A DNA stretch of 64,000 nt from Vigna angularis. Taxonomy: Eukaryota > Streptophyta > Magnoliopsida > Fabales > Fabaceae. Made by a program: the position numbers and the translations under genes. The notes beneath the pieces were generated by a model. The model made no database searches. It was not told the DNA's origin and saw nothing but the letters and a program-made list of their open reading frames with translations. Location of the stretch: assembly GCF_016808095.1 (NCBI RefSeq), contig NC_068971.1:17286501-17350500 (forward strand), in the 5' to 3' direction. Below are positions 10,214-19,971 of the stretch, piece after piece; within the stretch, counting starts at the first letter, position 1; every line of letters begins with the position of its first letter.

Positions 10214-11100
10214 TAATAGTGTCATAATCACAAAGACAAATAAGGTCACCACATGTAGTAGTAGTAACACGATCACCATCATCAGTATCTTTTTCTCTTT
10301 GTTTACCCTTTTTGTCTTTTCTCTCTTTCTTCAACAAAAAAACAGTTCTTCTTTATATGCCCTGTTTTTTGACAATAGTGACACTCCACATTCTTGTACC
10401 GAGACCTGAACTTGCTCCTGCTTTTATCTCTACCACTATTTTGTTCTTTGTTTTGGCTTCTCCCCCTATTCTTTGTAATAAGCACTTCTGAATGAGATGA
10501 AGTACCCTGTGTCTTCCTTCTCATCTCTTCATTAAGAGCACCACTCTTTGCCATATGGAAAGAAATATCACCATTAGGGGTAGCACTTATCATGGAAACA
10601 TGAAATGTCTCCCACGAATCCGGTAAAGAGTTTAACAGGAATAAACCCAATAGATCATCATCAAATTTTATACCCACTCCTGCTAATTGATCATAGCATC
10701 CTTGAAATTCACTCAAGTGATTTGAAACAAGAGTTCCTTCCTTGTACTTCAACTCCACAAAATTTTTCAGCAAATACAATTTATTAGTCCCTGACTTAGA
10801 GGCATACAAGGACTCAAGCTTATCCCATAGGCTTCTCGCATGTGTCTCATTAGCAACAAAATTTTAAACATTATCATCAACAAACTGCCTGATAAATCCA
10901 CATACCTGTTGATGTTCAAAATCACATTCTTCATCTGACTTGGATTCCGGCTTATTGTAAGCAAAAACTGAAAGATGCAAATTTTTCACAAATAACAAAT
11001 CTTTCATCTTGCCTTTCCATAGGTGATAATTTTCTCCATTCAAAGGAATCAATTTTGTATGTGCCTCCATTCGCACAAACTAAACAATCCCTTAACCAAA
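10214..11100 (-). mobile_element. copia fragment, minus arm, inner part (gag + start of pol)
   Basis: The minus-strand copy of the same family. It extends about 160 bases further into the gag-pol linker than the plus arm before meeting it at about 10213. The arm is split by CACTA-1 at 11101-15173 and its LTR continues at 15174-15861. Relative to the plus arm it lacks about 11 bases around the primer-binding site, between two CATCAGAG direct repeats. Confidence 0.8.
10303..11070 (-). pseudogene. copia gag (minus arm)
   Basis: Starts at MEAHTKLIPLNGENYHLW (ATG at 11070) and runs to a complete C-x2-C-x4-H-x4-C knuckle (CHYCQKTGHIKKNC). One in-frame TAA at 10864-10866 interrupts it, with the frame continuing beyond. 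It is nearly the same length as the plus-arm gag plus the last knuckle cysteine. Not functional as it stands. Confidence 0.8.
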
Positions 11101-11149
11101 CACTACAAAAAAGTTAGATTTTTACCGGGGGTTATTTTTTTGGTTTCCA

Positions 11150-11425
11150 GCAGTTTTAACCCCCGGAAAATGCTTTACCCGCGATTAAAAAATCGCTGAA
11201 AAAAGCTGCGTCGCTAAGTAATTACCGAGGGTTTCGGAAAAACCGCCGAAAATAGCGACGGTTTTGGAAAAACCGCCGGAAATAGCGAAAGTTTTAGAAA
11301 AACCACCGGAAATAGCGGAAGTTTTAGAAAAACCACCGGAAATAGCGACGGTTTTGGAAAACCGACGGAATTAATGGAGGTTTTGTGAAACCGCCGGAAT
11401 TAGTCGAAGTTTTGCTAAAACCGCC
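11150..11425. repeat. CACTA-1 subterminal repeats
   Basis: About seven imperfect units of roughly 30 bp built on AAACCGCCGGAAATAGCGA. Subterminal motifs of this kind bind transposase in En/Spm elements. Copies also occur at 15080-15135 next to the other end. Confidence 0.8.
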
Positions 11426-11429
11426 GGAA

Positions 11430-14400
11430 ATGTGTACATAATTTTTTTATAGTTTTTGATTTTAATAAAATGGGATTGTGATAAAATTAGTTTTATTAAT
11501 CAAAACACACAATGAAATAATATAAACTAAAACTGAATATTATATATAAAATAAACTATATTGTTTATACAACTAATTGTTCATATATTTTTGTAGTGTT
11601 CATTGTTTTCATCATTTGGTACTTCTTTATTGTCTTCATCATCTTATACTTCTTCATTGTCTCCATCATTTGATAGACTTTCTTTTTCATATATCTTCAA
11701 TATAAAATAATAATTAGTAGATAATATATTAAAAAAAATTATAAGACAAACTTAAGAATTACAACATCAGATCCACTAATAATCACAACACCAACACATT
11801 AAAACATCCACAATCATTTTCATACCATTTGGATTCATACTCTGGGAAAAAGGTGTCTACTCTATAGTTATGTCATATTGTACTTGATTTAATATTACAG
11901 TGATGTAAATTTACAACAAGGAGGGATCTTCGTTCCTTAAGGACTCATTACATGACACTTTAGTTGTTTATAGTGAAAAATATTTAATTGCCGTAAAAAA
12001 GCTTCAATTACTACACTACAAAAGGTGGAACTCTCTGCACTCTCCCTGTTAGCATAAAATATAAATAGATTAAATATATCTCTTAATTATAAGGAAGAAG
12101 CTACACCACAGAAGTTCTCTCTAATGCAGCTTCAAAGGAGAGAATAAAAGCGGTGCATGGATCATCACCAAAATTTAATTTCTATAATGCCAAATCATTG
12201 TAAGTGACAGTAAACAAGATCATGAAAAAAAAGGAAATGAATAGATATTACCTCTTCAAGAACCAACGATGCCTTAAAAAGTTATGATGAGTGCTAAGAT
12301 ATATAGCCAACTTTTGCACGATAACAGTAGACATACTTGTAAATTATCCAGTTCCAAGATTCAAGCATATTTAGCAGAATCTCTAGTTTCAAGCTGGGAA
12401 TATAATTCCTTACTAATCTCGAATGATTATTCAACTTACAATGGAGTATTCCAATCATCACAGTCAAGTATTTAATATATATTCATCAATGATACAAAAT
12501 AACCATGAATTAATACAAATCAACATCAAATAGCCATGTAAGTCGAGGATAAATAATGTTGAAAACTTCAATCAAACTCCCAGAAGCCATAACTTTGGGT
12601 ATATTCAATATGTTCATCAATGCTACAGAATAATTATGAAGTTTCTGAATCAACAAGAAATATCCATGTAAGTATGAAGAATATTGCAAACTTCAATAAA
12701 ACTTCCTATACAATATATTAAAGGACAAAACATTAGAAATTCTAAGATAATAAAAATATTAAAACATTAGAAGTTATAAAAAACTTGAAGCGTTCTTAAT
12801 TAGTGAAAGAAACACAGCTAGTTATTTTTGTCCCTGAAGGACATTCCATCAATCAAAGTACATGCATATTCCTTTGTAAAATGGATTCATGTTACCGAAG
12901 CAACTCTTTGCTTCTTCAATTGAAATGCTTACTTTTCAATCTTTTTCCATTAGTGTTTTGGAGCCTCCAGAATTGTAGCTAAAGTAGAATGATAAGTCAT
13001 CCAATGAACAATTGTTCAGAATAATTATTCTAGCCCATTAACCAAGAAAACTATCAAGAGACGAAGCACCCTTCCTTTCTAATTATACAATAGTCACAAT
13101 TAAGAATAGTAACAAGATTCAAATTCTTATCTATCAGATCCAAGGTTATCAAATCGAGATTCAAATTGTGATTGCAAAGCTGATTTTAGATTTGTAAGTT
13201 ATAATTTGTATAAAATTTCAATATTTAAAGACGTAAATATAACTTCAAATATACAATATATATATGAAATAAAGTAGCTTGACTTGGAGAATGTTCTCAC
13301 ATTGTTTTGATGTAACACCAGAATGGGAATTTGCCTTCAAATGTGAATGTGCTGCCTTATAAAATATTGTATAACTGAAAATAAAACAGTCCCAGTTCCA
13401 GTTAAGCTGCACAAAGCCCTTGACCTCTACTGTGAAAATGAAAATAACTTTGTTACAATGTCCTGAAACAAAGAAAGTCTACAATCAAGTAACATTTAAA
13501 TTTAAATTAATGTATAATTATAAATAACATATTAATAAAAGATAGAAACTACAACTGTAGGACAGCTGCAGCAAAAAAAAAAAGAATGACAGAAACACCA
13601 GAGAGATGTTAGTGAATTCAGATAACTCAGCAAAATAGCGTTAGTAAAGTTAGATAACTGACTAAGGTAGCAAAAAAAATGTTAGTCACAGAAAATTAGA
13701 ACAACTGAAACTGTTAGTATTACCAGAGAAACGCTTGGTTAGTAACACAAATTTGTAAAATAAAATTCAAAACTAAAATAAACTAAACTAACTCCTGCTT
13801 ATAGCAAAAAGTAATCACATCGATCAAACTACTACAAGAAACATCTTAATAAAACCATTTAATAGAAATTACTAAAATCTGAACCTACCAATTACAAAGG
13901 TTAAAAACTATTTAAACTACTTCAGTAAGACAAAAAACAGATTTAAAACTACTTATGACTATCTAAAATATAAAGAAAACTAGACACAACAAATGAAGAC
14001 TTAATTATAATTTAAAATAACATCAAGAAGCATTAGTATATGATAAATGATATTTTTCTTCAACTGATCCCACAAAAACTAAGCATCAAAATAGGTTCAA
14101 AGCACAGAAGGAGAAGTTACATATATGGAAGGTGAATCCTCAATTTCAATACATCTTATGCTTAGGTTTCAATGTAAGCAAAAGTCAAAATAATTTGCTT
14201 ATACCAAACCCTCCAAGAAAGAAAATCTACTACAGCAATCAACAATCTTTACACAATAACAGAAAGGGACTTCAAACCTTGATAGTTCACTAGAGCGAAA
14301 AGGAAAACAAATAATATAGAACAATACAAACCTCCAAGGTACTTGCTCTTCTCAATAGATAACTAGTGTGCATCAGATGACCTACACAATACCATAACAT

Positions 14401-14440
14401 AATTACTCAGCAATCCCAAAAAACAAAAAAGGGAATGTAA
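11430..14440. other. CACTA-1 interior, AT-rich
   Basis: About 3 kb of AT-rich sequence with no recognisable transposase, long open frame or tandem array. It may contain intron or flank captured along with the bHLH exon that follows. Confidence 0.4.
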
Positions 14441-14459
14441 GGAAGTTAGCCCCAATCGG

Positions 14460-14800
14460 CAAAAAATTTGATGATGAGGGCTCACACTTGCATCTCCAAG
14501 ACACATATAATCACCGGCTTCTTCTAGAAGCTTCGGGGAACGACACCGTCCGGCAACCGGGGATTAACCGTCCGAGAGAGTGCGCCTTCTTCTGCAGCGG
14601 CAGAGCCATTCTCCGAATCTCCGGTGCCCTCTTCTTCATCAATTCAGCGTGGAACTTCCTGGCCTTCATGTGGTGCCTCCCCTTCCACCGGCGAGAATCG
14701 CGCAGCTCCAGCGAGTATGGCCTTAAGCCGTGGCGGCGAGGGCACAGTCGGCAGCTTCGCGGACATCGCTGGCAGCGGCAGGCTGTGGATATCACTCGCA
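14460..14800 (-). pseudogene. captured bHLH fragment, AIF/IBH1 (bHLH147-150) type
   Basis: A GC-rich island stands out in AT-rich transposon DNA. On the minus strand, three frames in turn give SDVREAADCALAATA (then a stop) followed by GHTRWSCAILAG; HSLGRLIPGCRTVSFP; and LLEEAGDYM with LEMQV just after. In that order these are the hallmarks of plant atypical bHLH proteins of the AIF/IBH1 group, which lack a DNA-binding basic region and restrain growth by dimerising with other bHLH proteins. The pieces sit in different frames with at least one stop, so this is a decayed capture. The long alternative frame over the same bases (14511-14918) is not the ancestral one. Confidence 0.7.
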
Positions 14801-15173
14801 TGCCATGTCGGTTGTTTTTACCAAAAACACCGCCAAGATCAGATTCACAAGTGGATGAAGCAGGTTTTCTCTGAAACGGTTGTCGTCGGAAAATAGAGAG
14901 GCAACAGTTGTGGTGCATATGGAGGCGAAAAATGAGAAATTGAAAGAGAAGTCATTGAGATGCGAAGAGAAGCTATGGAAGCGCGAAGTGAAACTATGAG
15001 GCGCGAAGTGAAGTCTAAAGGAAGTGGAAAAAATAAATGTGAAAAAAATGAAATTTCTTTTAAAAAAGAAAAAGAAAATGTTGTTGCGGTTTTATTTCAA
15101 ACCGCCGAAAATTAACCAAGGTTTCAAAACCACCAGAAAAAAACCTCCACTATAATATATTGTTTTTGTAGTG

Positions 15174-15861
15174 AAAGAACTCTGATGGGGAAAGGGCCAA
15201 AAAATATAATAACTTATCAAACAGTAATAATGCAGGGAAAATTCAATCCCCCTTTCTTGCGAGAATTTGTGAGGAGCACCAAACAAATAGAACAAAAATA
15301 TAACTCAAAGCACAAAGAGACACCAACAATTTTTAGCGTGGAAAACCCCTCAATGCAAGGGTAAAAACCACGAGTCGTCCAGACCAAAGAAAAATTCACT
15401 ATGATCAATAATAGGGTACAAAATTGTCTCAAATAATAACACCAAATGATGTGTTCAATAAGTCAATTTAAATAAGCACAAATGCTTACAAATGAGAACA
15501 AAGAAGATGAAAAATCTCCAAAACAGGGCTACTGGTGCGGGACCGATTTCTCCCAATCTAGACATCTGATTGACGATCTGAACAGTCAGAATGAAGAACC
15601 ATATGTCTAGACCTACTGTCCAAAAATCAGCTTGATCCAACGGTGAACAACTTCACAACGACGAAAACACAAGTGCAGGTTTAGGGTTATGCGGGTATGG
15701 CTTTCTCTCTTTCTTTTTCTCTTACTTGGCTTTTGCCTTTCTTCAATTGACTCTAATGTGCCCTACTAATCTGACCCATCTCTATTTGATCTAATGAGAC
15801 ATAAAGGTCCACATTATTTGGGTCTATTATCCACATAGGAAGGGAGTCCAATAACCCAACA
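15174..15861 (-). repeat. copia LTR of the minus arm
   Basis: Reverse complement of the LTR at 8767-9442 with visible substitutions and small indels. On the minus strand it begins TGTTGGGTTATTGGACTC at 15861. It is separated from its gag by CACTA-1. Confidence 0.78.
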
Positions 15862-16287
15862 ACTTACACTAGTCAAATATTTTGGGTTTTTAACGGCGAA
15901 ATCCCGAATGACGTCATGTCAGGAGACGTTAAATTGACGTCGAATTATAAAAATTCGACGTTAAATTAACCTCAAATTTTCTCAATATACGACGTTAACA
16001 TTAACGTCGAATTTTGTCAATATTCGATGTTAATCAATTTTTTTAATTAGGTTTAATACCTATTTTGGTCCCTCTTTTTGTAGGGTCTGTTCAAAGTTGT
16101 CCTTCTTTTTTTCAAAAGTTCACTAACATCCTACTTCTCGCAAAAACGATGCACGTTAGTCTTTTTTGGTTACGGCGTTAAAAAGACTAACGACACAACT
16201 GTCTAGCTGGCAAAGAAACTGATGAGTTGTACAATTTTGGTTGACGTGTTAAATTCAATTGCTTATTCATCCTGAAAGTCAAAGGAT

Positions 16288-16725
16288 TCATTGCTTATTC
16301 AGCTCATCTCCATTTATGGTCCAATCAAGTTTTCCATCAGGTGAGCCCCAGTTAGTGAAAGTAGAGACCTTTGGAGAAGGAACCTCAGAATGATGGTCCA
16401 CCATGCTTCGCTCAATAAAGCTATGGCTACGCTTAGCAAAAGTAGCAACTCTTGGATTCAAAGCCACCGAGGCTCCTTCAACAGATGGATCAACCCTGAA
16501 AGATCTTGATCCAACCATGTTTGATGTGGAAAGGCTCGAGGAATAGCCCCCCAGCTGCTGGTTCATATTTGAACGCATTTGGATTCTAGTTGGAGATTGT
16601 AACTGAGGTCCTGCAACATCAAGTGAGATTCCATGGAATTTAGACAAAATTGATTGTTCAAGAGATCCAAAGCTATCATCAAGGTCCTGCTTCACCCCAA
16701 TGTGATCACTCAAAATCCAAATCAA
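16288..16725 (-). pseudogene. captured C-terminal fragment of a CCCH zinc-finger gene (C3H29/30/56/66 type)
   Basis: The 145-codon open frame contains RIQMRSNMNQQLGGYSSSLS, then VATFAKRSHSFIERS and NWGSPDGKLDWTINGDELNK. These conserved blocks recall the C-terminal region of plant ankyrin-plus-CCCH proteins (AtC3H29/30/56/66, AtSZF group), stress-related RNA-binding regulators. Neither the ankyrin repeats nor the CCCH fingers are present, so it cannot act as the parent does. The open frame has survived, but there is no evidence of expression. The reading stops at a TAG-type end close to the parent's expected C-terminus. Confidence 0.7.
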
Positions 16726-16740
16726 CGTCTCTTGCAGTTG

Positions 16741-16914
16741 AAGCAGTCTTCAATCTGCTTTTGGGCAGTAGTAGGGTGGGGAGCCGCAGGAGGGATTTGT
16801 CGCCCCTCCCTGCACTGTATTTCTAGACTGTTTGTTTGTTGAGTGCGGAAGGGCGGGGAGATAGGGCGCGGCGTAGTAGCGCAGAGGGGAAAAGGGAATC
16901 AGGGTTTGAGTGGA
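16741..16914. other. GC-rich scrap inside MULE-2, probably a second captured piece
   Basis: GC-rich compared with its surroundings and unlike the MULE arms. The minus-strand frame reads TLIPFSPLRYYAAPYLPALP, which I do not recognise. It ends exactly at the copia-A target site AAGGG. Confidence 0.35.
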
Positions 16915-16919
16915 AAGGG

Positions 16920-17854
16920 TGTTGGTATCGGAGGGGGTATTTTTCGAAGAGTATAGCGCAGCGGAATTAAAACTCAGAGAGCGGAAAGCGTGTTCGATCA
17001 CAATTAAAATTAATTTGGTCCTTTTAGTAAAAATAATTTTCTTTCAGAAAATTAATCAAACAGTTGATATACGTAAAATAATATGAGTGTAGGGAATAGA
17101 AAAATCACACAAATATTTTTATACTGGTTCGATTCAACAGAATTTGCGTCCAGTCGTTAATCACTATAAATAGTGATTAATAGTTCCACTAAAAATGGTT
17201 TAACAGATTACAATCAAATGAACAGGAATAAAACGAAAAGAACCACTCTACCAACTTGAAGAGAACCACTCCGGCAATCGACCAACGATTCGCAAGCTTC
17301 TCCTTTCACAAGACCAGGCAGAGTACCTTGCTAACTTGAAGAGAGTCTGCTCCGACTATCGACACACGATACGCGAGCCTCTCCTTTCACAAGACCAAGC
17401 AAGGGAACAATGAACAAAAAGCTCTCTAAGAACGTTCCTCTGACACACAGTGTTCTAAGCTTTCTCAGTTCAAAAAACGTTACCTTCTGATTTCTCCAAA
17501 TCAAATTATATAGCCAAGTACACTGAATGCCAAAGGTCAGCTCCCAACTGCCATGAATAATCGATTATTGTAAGTGATAATCGATTATTCAAATCCATTA
17601 CAGAGTTTTCAAAAAAGTGATAATCGATTATATGAAGTGATAATCGATTATTCAAGTATGACTTGTGATAATCGATTATTGCTTAACCATAATCGATTAT
17701 ACTAGTAAAAATTACAATGTTTAACATTTTCCTACTACATTCAAAATCTACAAGTTGCTTTTTTTAAATATTTTCCTACTACATCCAAAATCTATAAGTT
17801 GCAGCATCATCAAAACACATCTTCAGGTTTTACCAATACTCCTTATTAGTAACA
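16920..17854 (-). repeat. copia-A 3' LTR (935 bp)
   Basis: On the minus strand runs TGTTACTAATAAGG to CCGATACCAACA. It carries six ATAATCGATTAT palindromes (17557-17700) just upstream, in element sense, of a TATA box at 17505-17513. It is 22 bp longer than the other LTR, which lacks one palindrome-plus-spacer unit of 20 bp and one 2-bp step. Confidence 0.95.
17557..17700. promoter_or_regulatory. array of six ATAATCGATTAT palindromes in the copia-A 3' LTR
   Basis: Perfect copies start at 17557, 17577, 17620, 17640, 17668 and 17689, with centre spacings of 20, 43, 20, 28 and 21 bp. In element sense the array ends about 45 bp before the LTR TATA box, where an enhancer would sit. TAATCGATTA is two inverted TAAT cores, the type of site homeodomain dimers bind; that binding is inference. 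Confidence 0.8.
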
Positions 17855-17868
17855 ATCTCCCCCTTTTT
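17855..17868 (-). other. copia-A polypurine tract
   Basis: On the minus strand AAAAAGGGGGAGAT directly precedes the 3' LTR. This is the site that primes plus-strand DNA synthesis in LTR retroelements. Confidence 0.85.
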
Positions 17869-18209
17869 GATGATGATCAAAAACTCTCTTTTTAAAAGCA
17901 ACTCAGGTTTACCTGCAATATATATAAACTAATGGACAACCACAGAGTTAACAGTACCTGTACAATTAAAAACTATTTTTTTCCTTAATCCTCCCCTTAT
18001 ATTTCTTCTCCCCCTTTTTGATCATAAGCAAAAAGAATAATGTAATAACCTCCCCCTTAATATGAGCTCCCCCTCAAAAATGGAATATATGCACAAAATA
18101 AAAGCTCATTATATTAAGAATAGAAAGGAATTACATGAAATTCATAAAGATTAAGAAACCAAATACCATAAAGAAAATAACATAACAATAAAACTTAGAG
18201 GCCTAAAAC

Positions 18210-19380
18210 CTATAATTCAGGACTAGGAGAACGTTCAGGAGGTGGGATATTAAGATGACCCTCGATGTTAGATAGGCGAACATCAAGATCAAGAAATTGA
18301 TCAACCATGTACTCATCAACAGATCGCTGCCACTCATAAATCTCCTCAAAGTGAGTCTTTTGTGTAGGACTCATATCCTCCAACTGTTTAGATAACCTTG
18401 CAAAATGTTCTTCCATAGAAGTTGAGGAAGAGGAGGGTATGTTGGATGGTCCAGCATCAGACAGAGCAGCAACACTTACTGGGTCAGCCATATGAGTGTC
18501 CATGTCATCATCTTCATCTACATCAGGATGGTCATCATCTTTGTGAATAAGAACTCTGCCTCTAGTAATGAATCCCATTTGACGAAAGGTAGTATCTCCA
18601 ATTTCTGATCCCACAGCTTCAATAGTTTGAACGAGTTCTCAGGTACACCTTTGAATTCTAAAATCCTAGAAATAAGAAGAGCATAGGGAAATTGATATGA
18701 ATGGGATTTCTTGGCTTTTACCATTGTGTCAGCAATGAGAGCAGGCCGGTCGATGTGTATGTGATTTAGAATCCCATACAACAGAAGTAAATCCTGTTCA
18801 GAGCATTGAGCATTGTTGGTTGCTCTAGGACATAAAATCCAGACAATCAAGTAGTGGATCATCCTTTCTTCAACTTTAAAACCTCCAACCAGTAATTGCC
18901 TTCTATTGGTTTGCCATTTAGGATAACGCAGGAAGGATTGAAAAGTCATCATCCTGTTGAAATCTTCAAGTCCTAAATGGACTTTGACAGCATCATCCCA
19001 GATGGGAAGTTGAGCAACATTGGTCCATACGTCATCATCTAAAATGATGCGTACTCCCTTGACCTTAGTAGATATTATCCCATCTCGATAGCGCAAGTTG
19101 AAGTAGAAGACTCTATAAGATCAGGATAAATGCATCCTTTTTGTTCTAACAGATGCGTTAACCCCTGCTCAGCAAAAGTGTTTGGAAATTGAAAGTCATA
19201 GAAGCGGAAAAAGTCAAGACGAATAAACTTTACCGCCATGATCTTCCTTTCTTGCCAAGAATTAACAAAGTCTGCATGTTTCCCTTGATCTGAAATCCAT
19301 CCATCTATGTTTGCAAGACGTGGTTGAGAAGAAGAGGAGGATCCAGCTGTTCTGCGACGATGCCTTCTTGAGTCAGCCAT
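18210..19380 (-). pseudogene. copia-A ORF3 (extra ORF after pol)
   Basis: Starts at MADSRRHRRRTAGSSSSS (ATG at 19380; the frame is open slightly upstream). It contains a globular region around VKFIRLDFFRFYDFQFPNTF, GCIYPDL and VKGVRIILDDDVWTNVAQL, then an acidic stretch and a C-terminal helical region. Frameshifts near 19090 and 18600 break it into three frames. The globular part resembles the uncharacterised plant transposon-protein domain found in many legume retroelements; SIRE-type elements carry an env-like ORF in this position, but no clear signal peptide or transmembrane helix is visible here. Function unknown. The equivalent in copia-C is damaged at a different place. Confidence 0.75.
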
Positions 19381-19484
19381 GGAGGAAGAATGGGAAAATG
19401 AGATTTTGAGAAGGTGAAGAGAAATGAAGAAGATTTGAGCTCTAGATTTGATTTCAGCAGTATTTGGGTGCAAAGGAGTGTCTA

Positions 19485-19693
19485 ATAATCGATTATGGGG
19501 GGCTATTTATAAGAAAAAATGGAAAAACTAGCAATTTATGGCCGTTTATAGCCGTTATGGGATGCTCCAACGGCTCTATTTTTGAAACTGTCAGCGCGAT
19601 AATCGATTATGGATCGTGATAATCGATTATCAGTTCAATAATTACTGCCCAGAATTGCATGATAATCAATTATGCATAATGATAATCGATTAT
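19485..19693 (-). promoter_or_regulatory. probable internal promoter of ORF3 in copia-A
   Basis: ATAATCGATTAT copies start at 19485, 19599, 19619 and 19682, with one variant (ATAATCAATTAT) at 19662. They form two pairs, each 20 bp apart. A TATA box (TATAAATAG on the minus strand, 19504-19512) lies about 125 bases before the ORF3 ATG. The same arrangement is preserved in copia-C, which argues that it is functional in the family. Confidence 0.6.
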
Positions 19694-19772
19694 CTGCTCA
19701 AGATTTTCCAGAATTGAATTTTATGAAGCGTTAAGTTTACGAAAAATGCAAAAATTTGCATAGATTTTGATT

Positions 19773-19963
19773 CTAAGATATGTCTAACACTCCTAACTCT
19801 CTTCTAAGCTCAAAAAATCTATCTTTAGGTAGAGCCTTGGTAAAGATATCAGCTAATTGATGTAAGGTATCAACATATTCAATTTGACAATCCCCCTTTT
19901 GAATATGATCTCTTAAGAAATGGTGCCTAATTTCTATATGCTTAGTTCTTGAATGCATTATGG
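19773..19963 (-). pseudogene. copia-A RNase H C-terminus, downstream of the hAT insertion
   Basis: Contains MHSRTKHIEIRHHFLRDHI and LADIFTKALPKDRFF, the conserved end of copia RNase H, and stops at LGVLDIS. It belongs to the RNase H that stops at the hAT element and is in the same frame on both sides of it apart from the inserted DNA and its duplication. Confidence 0.88.
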
Positions 19964-19971
19964 GGTTCTTG

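Larger units (their letters stand above)
11101..15173. mobile_element. CACTA-1, non-autonomous CACTA (En/Spm) element with captured bHLH piece
   Basis: The left end is CACTACAAAAAAG and the right end, inverted, is CACTACAAAAACA. It is flanked by the 3-bp duplication AAA (11098-11100 and 15174-15176), exactly as expected for CACTA elements. Repeated AAACCGCCGGAAATAGCG words fill the left 300 bases, and a few copies lie near the right end. No TNPD-type transposase was seen in the 4.07 kb, so it is non-autonomous. It sits in the primer-binding-site region of the minus-arm copia fragment. Confidence 0.92.

Noticed and set aside
14511..14918. Open frame of 135 codons, the longest in the GC-rich island
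   Set aside because: Only part of it matches the bHLH ancestor (RLIPGCR); the flanking conserved blocks are in the other two frames, so it is not a real gene.
8767..15861. The inverted copia pair being one element with a target duplication
   Set aside because: Flanks are ATATA and ACTTA, which do not match, and neither arm has a pol or second LTR of its own.
17557..17700. Regularly spaced short repeats resembling a CRISPR array
   Set aside because: The repeat is a 12-bp palindrome in the LTR of a plant retrotransposon, with spacers of 8-30 bp of recurring sequence; this is a plant nuclear context with no cas genes.
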